Shown piece by piece: positions 35,663 to 51,352 of a stretch of DNA of 64,000 bases (positions are counted from its first letter, which is position 1; every line of letters begins with the position of its first letter). The stretch covers positions 62,001 through 126,000 of the forward strand of contig JAMJFZ010000068.1 in assembly GCA_026225945.1 (NCBI GenBank), given 5' to 3'. The notes beneath the pieces were generated by a model that made no database searches, had not been told where the DNA came from, and saw nothing but the letters and a program-made list of their open reading frames with translations. A program made the translations under genes and the position numbers. This stretch comes from Cricetomys ansorgei (Eukaryota > Chordata > Mammalia > Rodentia > Nesomyidae).

Positions 35663-38600
35663 GGATGTGTGTTCCTTCCAGCTATGATGTCATACATTGG
35701 CATGATGGTGTCACATCAACTTATTTATGATATCAGTTTATTTTGATTAGGATATCATATTTTACATTGATATTTTTACTTAATATCAACTATGACATCT
35801 GTTCCTGGCATTTGTACCATCACATCCCTATCATTGGCCAACCAAAACTGATATCACATCCTTCTTTTGATGATCTCATTCATTTACACATTACATTGTG
35901 GCTGTTACATCATCATAATAATGATGTAATTTTCTTCCCACTTTGATACCATATTGATATTTTGATGTCACATCATGCAAATTATGATTTCATGCCCTTC
36001 CAAGTATGTTGTCATGTCATTCCTATTATGATGTCATATACTCATATTATTGGTATCACATCCACCAGGTTTTGGTGTTACTTTGTTCCACTTATGAAAT
36101 CATAAGTTTCTATTGATGGGCCCACATAATCCCAATTACGGTGTCACATGCTTCCTATTGTAACATGTCACGTGCTTCCTAAGCTTCCTTTTAATTGTGT
36201 GGTCACAAATTATGTTGAAGGTATCACATCTTCACGACTATGATGTCCTTCCAAATATCCTGTCATATAATTTTTGTTATGATGTCATATATTTACATTG
36301 TTGATATCACATCAAAACAATTATGATGTCAGTTTTTTTTCAATTTTGCTGTCCTAGATGTACATTGATGATATCACATTATCTCAACTATGCTGTAATG
36401 TCCTTCCAATATTCAAGTTATCTGTCATAATATGATGTCACTTATTTACCTCGCTGTCACATCATCATGATTATGTGGTTGTTTTCCATAAATTATGATG
36501 TCATTTATTTACATTATTTTGCTACATAATCCTGATTATAATGTCATATCCTTCAAATAAGCACATCTTTTCCTTTCAGTTTTGTCAGATATTTAGGTTG
36601 ATGGTATTACATCATCACAATTATAATGCCAGTTATTTCAAATTATGCTGTTACGTGCTTCATGTTATTATTTCATACATTTTCTTCCCTTTACTATGGC
36701 CTATATTTTTAATGATAGGATTTTATCACATCACCCCATGTATGTAACTTTCTGTTATTTATGTTATTATATATTTTAACTGTTGATGTCACATTATCAC
36801 AATTATGATGTTAGTTTCTTCACATTATATTACATACTGACATAGATGATGTCACATAACCCAAATTATGTTGTCGCATCTTTCTAAATAGCACATCATT
36901 TCCTTCCAATTGTGATATAACACACTTACCTTAATAATGTCACATCCTCCCAATTATGAAATCAGTTCCTTCCAATTATGCTGCCATACCCTTCTTTTAT
37001 TATTTCATATGTTTACACTGATGATATCATTGCAATTGTGATGTTGGTTTCTTTCAATTATGGTGTCATATATTGACAGTGATGATGGTACGTAATCCAT
37101 ATTATTCTGCCAATTGTCACATCATTTTCCTTCTACTTGTGGTCGAACATCCTTAACAATGATAGTGTCACATCTCAATAATGATGGCAGTTCTTTCCAT
37201 TTATGCTGTCATATATTTATTATGATGTCATATATTTACATTGTAGACATCACATCCTCTTAATTATGGCATCAGTTTATTCCAATTATGTTGTCATATA
37301 TTGATATTGAAGGTGTCACATCATGCCAATTTGATGTAAATTCCTTCCAAATTTGATGTCACATCCTTATTGGGATGTCATATATTTACATTGTTGATGT
37401 AAACTTATCACAATTATGATGTCAGTTTCTTCCAATTACGGTGTCATATAGTTACACTGCAAGTGAAACTTAATTCCATTTATCATTTTTTATCCTCCAA
37501 TTATCACATCATTTCCTACCAATTGAGATGTCACATACTTGTATTGATTGTGTCACATAATTATGTTGCCAGTTCCTTCACATTATGCTATCATTTCTTA
37601 TTATGATACCATATATTTATATTGTTTGCAAAACATCATATTGACTGTAATGTGCTTTCTTCTAATAAGGTGTCCTATATTTGCATGGTTGATGTCATAT
37701 CACGATTATGATGTCAGTTTCATTCAATTATGGTGACATATGTACACTGATTATACTATTATGATCCATATTAAGATGCTTTATTCTTACAATATCACAT
37801 CATTTCCTTCCAATTGTGATGTCACCATGTCATATTGATGGTGTCACATCATTCAAATTATGATGTAAGTTCTTCCCAATTTAGCTGTCAAATCATTCAT
37901 ATTATATCATACATATACATTGTTGATATTTGTCACTACAGTTATGATGTTCTTTCCTTATTATTTTGTCATGCAGCTCATATTATGATGACTTATATTT
38001 ACATTGCTGTTGTCACATCATCCCAATTATGATGTCAATATCTTCCAATTATGATATCATATATTTATAATATTCATGTCAAAATTGTTGTCAGTTTCTT
38101 CCATTGTGATATCTTTAATGTCATTGACGATGTAACATAATCCACATTATGATGTCCTATCCTCCAATTATCATGTCATATTCTTGAAATTGTGATGTCT
38201 CAGATCAACTTTGATAGTGTCATGTCATCACAATTATGATGAAAGTTCCCTCATTCTTATTATGATGTCATAAATTTACATTGTTGATGTCATATGCTGA
38301 TTATGCTTTCACACTCTTCATTATCTGAGGTCATATATTTATACTGTTGAAGTAACATCGTGCTTATGATGTTCACTCCTTCCAATTATGCTTTCACTTT
38401 CCTATTTTGATGTCATCTATATATATCATTGATGTCACATCATCATAATTATGATGCCAGTCCTTCCTATTATGCCATGTCTCAATTTTTGATGACATAT
38501 AGTTACGTAGTTGATGTCACATCATCATGATGGTGATGACAGTTTCTTCAAATTATGAAGTCATATATTGACATTGATAATTCCACATAGTTCCAAATAT

Positions 38601-40123
38601 GTTAGTACTTTCATAATTCAATGACATTCTTATGTTCAGATATATATAGATTTTTATGCCATACTTTTGTCACTTTTTTCTAATTAATATGTCACATTAA
38701 TGGTGGAACATCATCAATTATGGTATAAGTTCCTTGCAAGTATGCTGTGATATACTTTTTATTAATATTTTATATTTACCTTCTAGATATTACAAATTTG
38801 CAATTATGTCAGTTCCTTTATGATGATATATATTTACTTTGATGATGTTACATAATCCACATTATGATGCCATGTCCTTCTAAGTATCAGGTGATTTGTT
38901 TCCAATTTTGATGTCCCATTCTTACATTGATAAGGTGGTATTACATCCCAATTATGGTGTCAGCTACTTCCAAATATAATGTCATATCATTCTCATTATG
39001 TTGTCATATATTTATGTTATTTATTGCACATCATATTTATGATGGTGTCACATAATACTAATTATGTTAGCATGTCTCTCCGATTATCCCATTATTTCTT
39101 TCTATGATATCACATACATTATTTAATAGTGTTATATTATCACGATCATGCTCTCACAACCTTACATTGATTGTGGCACATCATCTCAATTATGATGTCA
39201 GTTCATTCCACATCCTCAATAGGTATGTCATATATTTACAATTTTGATGTCACATCATCACAATTATGCCTGCTTCTTTGAATTATAATGATGTGTATTT
39301 ACACTGATGATATCAAATCACCTTAATTATGATGTCAATACCTTACAAATATAGCATGTCCTCCTTGTGATGTCATATATTTACATCGATGCCACATAAT
39401 TCGCATAAGATGTGAAATCCTTCTTATGACCATGTACTTTTCTTGCAATTGTGATGTTACATACTTATATTGATGCTGTTATGCCATCTCAATTATGATG
39501 TCAGTTTCATCCAGTTATTTTGTCATGTGCTTATGATATCATATATTTACATTATTAACACATCATCTTCTGATGCCAGTTTCTTCAAATTGCTATGTCA
39601 TTTATTGACACTGATAATCTCCCATAAACCTGATTTTGATGTCAGTTATTTTCAAGTATGATGTCATATATTTACATTGTTTATGTCACAGTATCATTTA
39701 TGATGTCAGTTTCTTCTGATTATGATGAACATTGCTGATGATACATAACCCAAATTAAATCACATTCTTCCAATTATAATATTTCCTTTCAATTATGATG
39801 TCACATCCTCAGGTTTATGGTTACACTTCACCCCTATCATGATGTCAGTTCCGTCCATTCATGCTGTGATAACCTTCTTACTAGGATATCATTTATTTAC
39901 ATTGTTGATGTCACATCATCACTTTTATGATGTCATTTCTTCTAATTATGATGGCATATATTTACATTAATGATGATGTCATATAATACACATTATGATG
40001 TCATATACTTCCAATAATCAGGTGATTTCATTCCAATTATGATGACAAATCCTGACATTGATTGTATCACAGCATCCCACTCATGATGTCAGTTCCATTC
40101 AATTATGCTGTCGTAACCTTCTG
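35663..40123 (+). repeat. Satellite array A, unit 2
   Basis: Partner of 10618-15068 at an offset of about 25.04-25.06 kb. Its first 1.6 kb differs from unit 1 by roughly 6-10 percent by eye. From about 37305 onward the two are almost identical, for example 37835-38032 and 12782-12979 encode identical frames. Confidence 0.9.
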
Positions 40124-41390
40124 TGATGATTCCTAGTGTAGTGAGGGCTCTGTTTCACAAAGTTCCAGTGCTATAATGATCTTGATTGACCCTTCACTGC
40201 CCTTGACAGAAATTCACTAACACCTTACACTTATATTCTTTACTATCAAAGGCCACTCACCGAAAGATAGAGTTGGAATAATGTAACAAATGTCGGTGTT
40301 AATAAAAATGAAACTAATGGCAGAACTTTGGGAAATACAAATATGCAGAAATTTGAGTCTTCCTTAGAGTCTAGGACTGAGACATACATTTAGATTATAA
40401 ATAAATGAAATTAGTAAGCATAAGACAGGAGGTGGAAGAAGAACTATTAAAGAAGAAACAAACTAGAGAAATTCTAGAAACTGATGAGCTCTAGCTGGAT
40501 CATCAGGTTTTCATGTCCAGCTTCAGAAATAAAGAGTTAATATGGGCAGGGAGAGAGATCTTGCACTTAATGATAAGTCTTGGTATGTTCCTGAAAATAA
40601 ATTAAGCGGTTTTAGAAGTCCTATTGTCCTTTAAACTTTACAGGACTGCAATAAAGATAGGGATTGTATTGAAACAAGAGTTCATGACAGAGTCACAAAA
40701 AATGACATTTTAGCTCAATGAACTGCCTGTCCTCCTAACCAAACATGTCAAATCAGGACTTTTCTGATAGTATGGAAAGACAAACAGCAGACTGCTTTCG
40801 TTTTTTAAGAATCAAAGGAACGGATGGTGGTCTTATATTAAACAGAACAGAGAAAGGAGAGAAGAATTTAACAAGGGTCAAAAGTGACTTTTGTTAAAAA
40901 GATACGTTTGATGTAACAGGCATTATAATCCATTAACTCTATGTTCAACTTAAACAGAGTCAAACTCAAATAGCATCATCCTCTCTAGTATTTCTTTAAC
41001 CACAAGGCTTCATGACACCAATTTTAAGGAGAAAGATGTTGAGTTAAAGAAAACTGATTTTATCGTAATGTTAGCATTTAGTTTTGACAAAATTTACTAT
41101 TTGCCTGATTTGTTGATTTTAATAAACTGATGTAATCAATGAAGACTTTACAAAAATGACTTCCAGAGGGTATGTAGTCAATCATCAAAGTCTTAAATGA
41201 TTTTGTGTATAAATAAAGCGTTTGACAGTCACAAATTGTCAGAATATGTCAAGCCATACTGAGATGTGCTTCCTCTCTGTCAGTCTCTTATAAAACAAAA
41301 CTGAATGGTGTCCTGCATCTGATTCTTCTCTCAGCGCTCTTTTATCCATCCCCTTTAAGCTCTACCCTCACCAAGGCTGGACCTCAGCAG
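40124..41390 (+). mobile_element. Insert S, unit 2 (LTR-like element)
   Basis: Near-identical copy of 15069-16331, flanked by TTCTG (40119-40123) and TTGTG (41391-41395). It shares the mutated right repeat with unit 1 S, supporting descent from that copy and not from S'. Confidence 0.6.
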
Positions 41391-42464
41391 TTGTGATTAT
41401 GATAGCATATACTTACAATGTTGATCTGACACCATCATGATTATGATGGCAGTTTCTTCTGAATATAATGCCATACCCTTCTTATTACAATGCTGATGTC
41501 ACAGAATCCACATTAAGAAGTCACTTCTTTGCAGTTATCACATCATTTCTTTCCAATTATGAAAATATGTCACATCCTCAAGGTGATGTTTGATGGTGTA
41601 ATTTCCTTCCATTTTTGCAGAAATATTTTCCTTATTTTGATTTCCTTTCTTTATAGTGTTGAGGTCACATCACAGTTGTGATGTCATTTTCTTACAATTG
41701 TGATACAAATGTTTACATTCATGATGTCATAAAATCCACATTACGATATCAATCTTACAATGATCAGATAATTTGTTCCAATAATGATGAACTTTTTCTG
41801 GCATTAACATTGTCACATCATCCAAATTATGATGTCTGTTCTGTCCAACCGTGCTTTCATGCAGTTTTTATTATGGTGCCATATATTTACATCATCGACC
41901 TCATGTCATCATGATTATGGTGTCCATTTCATCCAATGAGTATTGCATTTCCTTAGATTGATGTTAACACATCCCTCTATTTATGATGTCAGTTCCTTTT
42001 CATTATGATATCACATACTCACGTGGATGACGTCACATTGTTGCTATGCTGTCAGTTTCCTCCCAATAAGATGTCATTTTTTAGCACTGGTGATGTCATA
42101 TAACCCAAATTATGATATCATATTCTTCCAATTCTCAAATCATTGTCTTCAAATTTTGATATCACGTACTTGCATTGATAGTATCATACCATCTCAAATA
42201 TTACGTAAACTTCTCCCAATTCTGATGTCATCTATAAATTGTGATGTGTATTTACATTTTTTGACCTTACTCCATCACAATTATTATGCCAGTTTTTTCT
42301 AATTTTGATGACATATATTTTACATTCTTGATGATGTCATGTTGTCCACATTAAGACGCTCTATCCTTCATTCAATCACATTTTTCTTCTAATTGTGATG
42401 ACGCAGGCCTAGGATTTCAGTGTCACGTCATCAAAATTGTATCACATATTTACATTGTTGTTGT
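41391..42464 (+). repeat. Satellite array B, unit 2
   Basis: Near-identical to 16332-17402, including CACGTG (42020-42025) beside TGACGTCA (42028-42035). It holds the empty site for the telomeric insertion at 41973. Confidence 0.85.
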
Positions 42465-44236
42465 CACAGAAGACTGCAGTGATCAACAATGGCTCAAGAT
42501 TTTCAATCCCCAAGGACATAAGAACCAACATATGGTGAAATATACAGTGTAACGGTATGTTGATATGTGAGTTCACCTAGGACAACAAAGTGGCATAATG
42601 ATAGATGAAATCCCTGCCAGACTTTAGCTGAGGGAACCACTGTCATGGCAAGCATCATTCTGAATAGAGGAAACTAGACTGTTACTGCTCAGGTGTTTTT
42701 ATTGATATAGAATTCCTCAGGTGTTCTACTGATTGCACATGCAGAGCATGACCAAATAAATATCCCCCACATAAATCCAACACTTGCAGACACTACAAAA
42801 CACCAAGACCTAGGCTGCCCCTCACCCAACAGTGCACAAAATTATTTTAAACATAACTAAAAATAAACTTCCACAATTATAGAGGAATATTAAATATACT
42901 TGAGTATAAAATATACACAGTAAACAACAACAACAACAAAACTACACACCTACAGCATCTCAACTGCTCGCTGCCTGTTGGTTGCATGAGAGGGAATCAT
43001 AAGAATTTTTCTGGGGTCATCAGGAAACTTTTATGATCTCACAGTCACAATTTAATTGCGGTGTTTCGGTGTCTCTGATTCTTTTACCTACACTTGAGAT
43101 ATTTTGACTCCTACTGGTTTGACTCATGCAACCTTGATTTGACTGTTTGTGTCTAGTCTTATTGTATACTTTTGTACTGTATTCTGTTGTATCCTTGTGA
43201 GACCTGTTCTTTTCTGATGGGAAATAGAAGACCAGTGCATCTGTGAGGGAAGAGGGCATGGATAGGTAGAAAGAAAAAAAACTGATTTCAAGATGTATTA
43301 TTGTATGAGAGAAGAATACAATAAACAAACAAAAAGGGTAAGAAGATGCCACATTAGAGAAAAACACCTACCTCATCAACCAAGGCTTAGTCTAAGAAAT
43401 GAGTTCAAAATCTGGTGAAGACATACCCAGTGGAGAACTTACCCATTGTGGACACTTCTGAAGACCAAGGTTTCCATTCCATAGTGACAATTCATAGGAA
43501 ACAAGAATTTCTCAACCAAAATTCTTTGATCAACTTATACACAACTGTAACCTATGCCAGCTGGCATTACTACCTTTACTTCTAATGTCAGATGTGAAAT
43601 CAAGCTTTCAAGACTTGAGCAATGGCTTTATTTAAACCAATATATGCTGAAATGATAGGTCGTAGCAGATACTGATGTTGAGTTAAACAAAACAAAAACA
43701 AAACCAAGAGCAATAGCATCTGAGCTTCTACATTCCTGTTGGCTCTTGGACAGGGGATAATGAGAATTTCATTGGTGTCATGAGAAAACCATTGTGATCT
43801 CATACACAGTAACAAATGAATAAACTTTCTAGTGTCACACAGTTCCCACTCACTCATGACACTTCACTATAAACTTATTTACTTTTTCCAAAATCACAAG
43901 TCTATCTTTGAGTTCTAACTCCTTTTTACTTCTCTTACCAACAATTTTGGTAAAAATGGGCTCTGTAAATAACTCAAGTGAATGAAGGTATTACATTGCC
44001 AGTCTAGTAGATTGATAGATTCTTAGACATATTTCAGATATTCGTGCTTTCATATCACTAAACTGGAGATGAACAGCAATCTGTGTTCTGCCTTCAGATA
44101 CTTGCCACTCAAAAGGACACATGTTCTCTTTAACATGCTCTTTTGAATCGCAGAACCAAAACCCAGTTGAAAGATGCAAAGCAGTTGAGGAAATAGGGTT
44201 ACAAATCTCTTCCTGAACAAACACACGAAAACTGAG

Positions 44237-44274
<38 letters not shown>

Positions 44275-46563
44275 ACACACGAGATACCTAAGATGGCATA
44301 CATGCTGACAAATATCCACGCTTCTATTGATTCACTAGCACAGGTACCAAGAATAAATACTTATTTGTGGATTCCTGGAAAATTGCCATTTTACCTTGGG
44401 AAAAGCTTTTCAAATGCAATCCCAAAGTCTTCGACAATCTAAGGAATAAACTGGAAAAGCTGCTTCCTCACTATTGATATCTTTGGGAATGACCAGAGAA
44501 AAAGACAACACTCTTGGTTCCTTCTAGACATTCTGCCCACCACCACTCTCCTGTACAACCAGAATCCAGGATCTATTGTACTGCTGAACACTGAATTGTA
44601 TGCATTTTGGCCTGCTATGAATTCTCACCAGGAGCAGGCTATGTAATTCAATTGACTGATGAGCTGCTGTTCACACAGATGTCAGTCTATTTCAATCAAT
44701 ATGCTAGACACAAGAATAGACAATTGTTCCAACTATAGAAAATACTTTGCTCTGTGATCCATTCATTATAACCTGTATCATTCTGAGCTTCTGTTGATGG
44801 TTGTGACTGCATGGGGCACACACCAAAGATCAATCATTGTTCCTTTTTTTTAAAAAAAGGAGGGGACAAGTAATAAATGTGATATCCTAATAAATTACAT
44901 ACCTAACACCATTTACCAGGTTTTCTGTACATTTTGAGGCTTGGCTTCCTTTCTAGGAAAGGTACACAGTATGTATGCTTACTCACTACTTCATGGGAAT
45001 TATAACATCTATCCCCTACCAATGATTACAATTAGCCAATGATTTTATATGCTCAGTCACAAGGATGGGCAATTATACTAATGAGAATATATGCTTCTGA
45101 ACAATGAACAACCAGTGTCAACATGGGCTTCCCTTCAGAATTGTGATTGCATGGGGATTCCACCATGGAAAAATCTTTCTTTTTTAAGCTTTAAGGTGGC
45201 AAGAAGGAGAGGAGCTGAACTTCATCTACAACAGACAGAATATACTCCCTGACCTCTGAACAATCCAAGGCTTGCATTACAATCAGGGGAAGAACACATT
45301 ATGTGTGATCTTAGGGTAATTTGTGAGATTTTTGAGCCCCAGGCCTTACCATGGATTACAATAAAGTCCTATGATATCCATTCTTCTACTGTAATCAGGG
45401 AGCAACTTGCCAAAAAGAATGAACACATGATATGAAAATATTATACCTCAAAGCATTTCTCAACCTGGATCCTCGTATGCATCCTGGGGAACTTGACCTA
45501 GGTGGAGTTCAGTAACACCAGATTTAAACTGATTCAATTATTCCAAGAGTCATGTTTTGTATAAAAGCCACACAAGCAATGAAACCTGAAAAAAGCAAAC
45601 TCTTTCTATTTCATTGATTTGTAATATCCTTTGATCACTCTATGAAGGGTTCCAGTTCTATAATTTTTACCATGAATAATCACACAACATTCAGCTTTTT
45701 GATGATACAAATCTTTTAGCTACAGTACTCCCAACTCCTTATAATAATAATGGATTTGAAGTTTTTCTTTGAAAAATATTGTCTGGCATGTAGTTGGACT
45801 AAGAGTAACCATACAGCTCTTCTAATGGAAGACATTTAAAATGAAAAAGAAAAATAAGAAGAGAAGAATAAAACAAAATGAAAGATGAAGAAATAAATCT
45901 AATTAGGAGTGAATGATATATATAAAATAATAAAATAATAACAATATATAAAATATAAATGTAACAAATAATGTTTATTTTTTAAAAAATAAATGTATAA
46001 AATAAATGAATATATAAAATATAAATATAAGTAATAAAAATATAAAATATATAAAATATGAAAATAATAATAAAATAATAAAGGTAAAAATAGGACCTGA
46101 TAAGGAGGCATGGATGTTGAAAAAAGAATTGAGGATAAATGGATGAGTTGAAAGTAGGACAGATGATTAGGAATGTTGTATTATGTAGATAGTGGGGTAT
46201 ATACCAAGAAATGTGCTATGAGTGTGTATAGAGAACAGAGAAGGAATCTTCAGACAGGGATGGGGTTGTGTTAAATTTGGATCTCTCATTATTTCTGCTA
46301 GGAAAACAAGAAAGGGCCCAGCATGTTTCCCTTTGCAAAGCCTCATATGCACTCCTGGGTGACTACTGTTATGCATCCCTGCTAAATATGGCCACAATGG
46401 GCACCTGGAACTGTGTTTTTATCTCTGATAGAACAAGAAATCCAGACCTCTGCATGCCTCCGGAGTCTGCACTGGTCACCAGAGTCACAATACCTCCAAT
46501 TCCAAAGGCTATAAGGGACCAGTGCCATGTTCTGAAGGAAGCAGACCACCCTCATTGCAAGGC
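42465..46563 (+). repeat. Block C, unit 2 first copy
   Basis: Near-identical to 17403-21526, including the junction with mid-array satellite at its right end. The CA tract is shorter (about 43 bp, with one CCC interruption, 44238-44280). Confidence 0.75.
44238..44280. repeat. CA microsatellite in block C, unit 2
   Basis: About 43 bp of CA with an ACCCAC interruption near the right end. Confidence 0.9.
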
Positions 46564-49045
46564 CTATCTTGTCAGTTCCCTCATATTATGCTGTCATTTC
46601 TTATTATGATACCATATATTTATATGGTTTGCATAATATCATATTGATTGTGATGTGATTTCTTCTAATAAGGTGTCCTATATTTACATGGTTGATGTCA
46701 TATTATGATTATGATGTCAGTTTCATCCAATTACGGTGACATATGCACACTGATTATACTATTATAATCCATATTTTTTATCCTTACAATATCACATCAT
46801 TTCCTTCCAATGGTGATGTCACCACATCATATTGATGGTGTCACATCATTCAAATTATGATGTCTGTTCTTCCGAATTTTGCTGTCAAATCATTCATATT
46901 ATGATATCATACATATACATTGTTGATAATTGTCACTACATTTATGATGTTGTTTCCTTATTATCATACAGCTTATATTATGACTTATATTTACATGGCT
47001 GTTGTCACGTCATCCCAATTATGATGTCAATATCTTCCAATTATGATGTCATATATTTACAACATTCATGTCAAAATTGTTGTCAGTTTCTTCCAATTGT
47101 GATATCTTTTAATGTCATTGATAATGTAACCTAATCCACATTATGATGTCCTATCCGCCAATTATCATGTCATATTCTTCAAATTGTGATGTCTCAGATC
47201 AACTTTGATAGTGTCATGTCATCACAATTATGATGAAAGTTCCCTCATTCTTATGATGTCATAAATTTACATTGTTGATGTCATATGCTGATTATGCTTT
47301 CACATTCTTCATTATCTGAGGTTATATATTCATACTGTTGAAGTAATATTGTGATTATGATGTTCATTTCTTCCAATTATGTTTTCACTTTCCTATTCTG
47401 ATGTCATCTATTAATATCATTGAAGTCACATTATCATAATTATGATGTCAGTCATTCCTATTATGCCATGCCTTAATTTTTGACGACATATAGTTACGTC
47501 GTTGATGTCACATCTTCATGATTGTGATGAGAGTTTCCTCAAATTATGAGATCATATATTGACATTGATAATTCCACATAGTTCCAATTATGTCAATACC
47601 TTCAAAATTCAATAGCATTCTTCTGTTCAGACATATATATATTTTTCAAGCCATATTTTTGTCACTTTCTTCTAATTATAATGTCATATTGATGGTTGAA
47701 TATCATACCAATTATGGGATAAGTTCCTTGTAAATATGCTGTGATGTCCTTTTTATTATTATGTTATATTTACCCTCTTGATATTACAAATTTGCAATTA
47801 TGTCAGTTCCTTTCATTTATGATGAGATATATTTACTTTGATGATGTTACATAATCCACATTATGATGCCATGTCCCTCCAATTATCAGGTGACTTGGTT
47901 CCAATTTTGATGTCACATTCTTACATTGATAGGGTGGTATAACATCCCAGTTAAGCTGTGAGTTCCTTCCAAATATAATGTCATATCATTCTCATTATGT
48001 TGGTATATATTTGTGTTATTTATTGCACATGATATTATGATGGTGTCAGATTACACTAATTATTTTGACATGTCTCTAATTATCACATTATTTCTTTCTA
48101 TGATATCACATACATAATTTAATAGAGTTATATTATCTCGATTATGCTCTCACATCCTTACATTGATTGTGGCACATCATCTCAATTATGTCTGCTTCTT
48201 TGAATTATAATGATGTGTATTTACACTGATGATATCAAATCACCTTAATTATGATGTCAATACCTTACAAATATATCATGTCCTTCTTGTGATGTCATAT
48301 ATTTACATTGATGCCACATAATTCTCATATGATGTGAAATCCTTCTTATGACCATGTACTTTTATTGCAATTGTGATGTTACATACTTATATTGATGCTG
48401 TTATGTCATCTGAATTGTGATGTCAGTTTCATCCAATTATTTTGTCATGTGCTTATGATATCATATATTTACATTATTAAAACATCATCTTCTGATGTCA
48501 GTTTCTTCAAATTGTGATGTCATTTATTGACACTGATAATCTCCCATAAACCTGATTTTGATGTCAGTTATTTTCAAATATGATGTCATATATTTACACT
48601 GTTTATGTCACAGTATCATTTATGATGTAAGTTTCTTCTGATTATGATGAACATTGCTGATGGTACATAACCCAAATTAAGTCACACTCTTACAATTATC
48701 ATATTTCCTTTCAATTATGATGTCACATCCTCAGGTTTATGGTTACACTTCACCCCTATCAAGATGTTAGTTCCGACCATTCATGCTGTGATAACCTTCT
48801 TACTAGGATATCATTTATTTACATTGTTGATGTCACATCATCACAACTATGATGTCATTTCCTCTAATTATGATGGCATATATTTACATTAATGATGATG
48901 TCATATAATACACATTATGATGTCATACACTTCAAATCATCAGATTATTTCATTTCAATTATGATGACAAATCCTGACATTGATTGTATCACAGCATCCC
49001 ACTCATAATGTCAGTTCCATTCAATTATGCTGTTGTAACCTTCTG
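46564..49045 (+). repeat. Satellite array A', unit 2
   Basis: Near-identical partner of 21527-24009. The plus-strand frames at 21795 and 46832 are identical, which reflects recent duplication and not coding constraint. Confidence 0.85.
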
Positions 49046-50293
49046 TGATGATTCCAAGTGTAGTAAGGGCTCTGTTTCACAAAGTTCCAGTGCTAGAATG
49101 ACTTTGATTGACCCTTCAATGCCCTTGACAGAAATTCACTAACACCTTCCACTTATATTCTTTACTGTCAAAGGCCTCTCACCGAAAGATAAGTGTTGGA
49201 ATGATGTAACAAATGCTGATGTTAATAAAAATGAAACTAATGGCAGGACCTTGGGAAATACAAATATGCAGAAATTTGAGTCTTCCTAGAGTCTAGGACT
49301 GAGACATACATTTAGATTTTAATAATTGATATTAGTAAGCATAAGACAGGAGGTGGAAGAAGAATTATTAAAGAAGAAACAAACTAGAGAAATTCTAGAA
49401 GCTGATGAGCTGTAGCTGGATAATCAGGTTTTCATGTCCAGCTTCAGAAATAAAGAATTAATATGGGTGGGGAGAGAGATCATGTACTTAATGATAAGCC
49501 TTGGTATGTTCCTGAAAATAAAGTAAGCATTTCCAGTAGTCCTAATGTCCTTTTAACATTTACAGGACTGTAATAAAGATAGGGATTGTATTGAAATAAG
49601 AGTTCATGACAGAGTCACAGCTGCCTGTCCTCCTGCGCAAACATATCAAATAAAGATTTTTTCTGATAGTATGGAAAGACAAACAGCAGAGTGCTTTTGA
49701 TTTTTAAGTATCAAAGAAAAGGATGGTGGTTTTATGTTAAACAGAACAGAGAAAGGAAAGAAGAATTTAACAAGGGTCAAAAGTGATTTTTGTTAAAAAG
49801 ATATGTTTGATGTAACAGGCATTATAATCCATTAAGTCTATGTTGAACTTAAACAGAGTGAAACTCAAGTAGCATCATCCTTTCTAACATTTCTTTAACA
49901 ATAAGGCTTTATGGAACCAATTTTAAGGAGAAAGGTGTTGAGTTAAAGAAAACTGATTTTATCATAATGTTAGCTTTTAGTTTTGACAAAATTTGCTATT
50001 TGCCTGCTTTGTTGATTTTAATATACTTATATTATCAAGGAAGACTTTACAAAACTGACTTCCAGAGTGTATGTAATCAATCATCAAAGTCTTAAAGGAA
50101 ATGATTTTGTGCATAAAGAAAGCCTTTGACAGTCACAAATTGTCAGAATAGGTCAACTCATACCAAGATGTGCTTCCTCTCTGTCAGTCTCTTATAAAAA
50201 AAACTAAATGATGTCCTGCATCTGATTCTTCTGTCATCTCTCTCTCATAAATCCACTTTAAGCTCTGCCCTCACCAAGGCTGGACCTCAGCAG
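49046..50293 (+). mobile_element. Insert S', unit 2 (LTR-like element)
   Basis: Copy of 24010-25255, flanked by perfect TTCTG repeats at 49041-49045 and 50294-50298. Confidence 0.6.
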
Positions 50294-51352
50294 TTCTGAT
50301 TATGATAGCATATACTTACAATGTTGTTCTGACACCATCATGATTATGATGAAATTTGCTTCTGAACTTTTTATTACAGTGCTGATGTCACAGTATCCAC
50401 ACTAAGAAGTCATTTCTTTCAATTATCACATTATTTCCTTCCAATTATGAAAATATGTCATATCCTCAAGGTGATGGTGATGGTGTAATTTCCTTCCATT
50501 TTTGCAGAAATATCTTCCTTATTTAGATTTCCTTTCTTTTATAGTGTTGAAGTCACATTACAGTTGTGATGTCATTTTCTTACAATTGTGATGACAAATG
50601 TATACATTCATGATGTCACAAAATCCACATTGCGATATCACTCTTACAATGATCAGATAATTTGTTCCAATTATGATGACCTCGTCTGGCATTTATTTTG
50701 TCACATCATCCAAATTATGATGTCTGTTCTGTCCAAAAATGCTTTCTTGTATTTCTTATTATGGTGTCATATATTTACATCGTCAACATCATGTCATAAT
50801 GAATATGGTGTCCATTTCATCCAATAATTATTACATATACTTAACTACATTGGTGTTAACACATCATACTATTTATGATGTCAGTTCTTTTTTTCATTAT
50901 GATAACACATATTTACCTGTATGATGTCACATTGTTACTATGCTGTCAGTTTCTTCAAAATATGATGTCATGTGTTAGCACTGGTAATGTCATATAACCT
51001 AAATTATGTCATATTCTTCCATTTCTCAACTCAGTCTTCCAATTTTGATAATATATATTTGCATTGATAGTGACATATCATACCAAATATGGAAACTTCT
51101 TCCAACTAGGATGTCATCTCCAAATTGTGATGAGTATTTACATTTTTTATCTCACTCCATCACAAATATTATGCCAGTATTTTTCTAATTGTGATGACAT
51201 ATTTTACATTAAGGATGATGTCATGTTGTCCACATTAGGATGGTCTATCCTTCATTAACACATATTTTCCTTCCAATTGTGATGTCACAGACCTACATTG
51301 TCAGTGTCACATCATCAAATTGTATCACATAGTTACATTGTTGATGTCACAG
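50294..51352 (+). repeat. Satellite array B', unit 2
   Basis: Near-identical copy of 25256-26313, in the same orientation, ending at the same boundary with block C'. Confidence 0.85.
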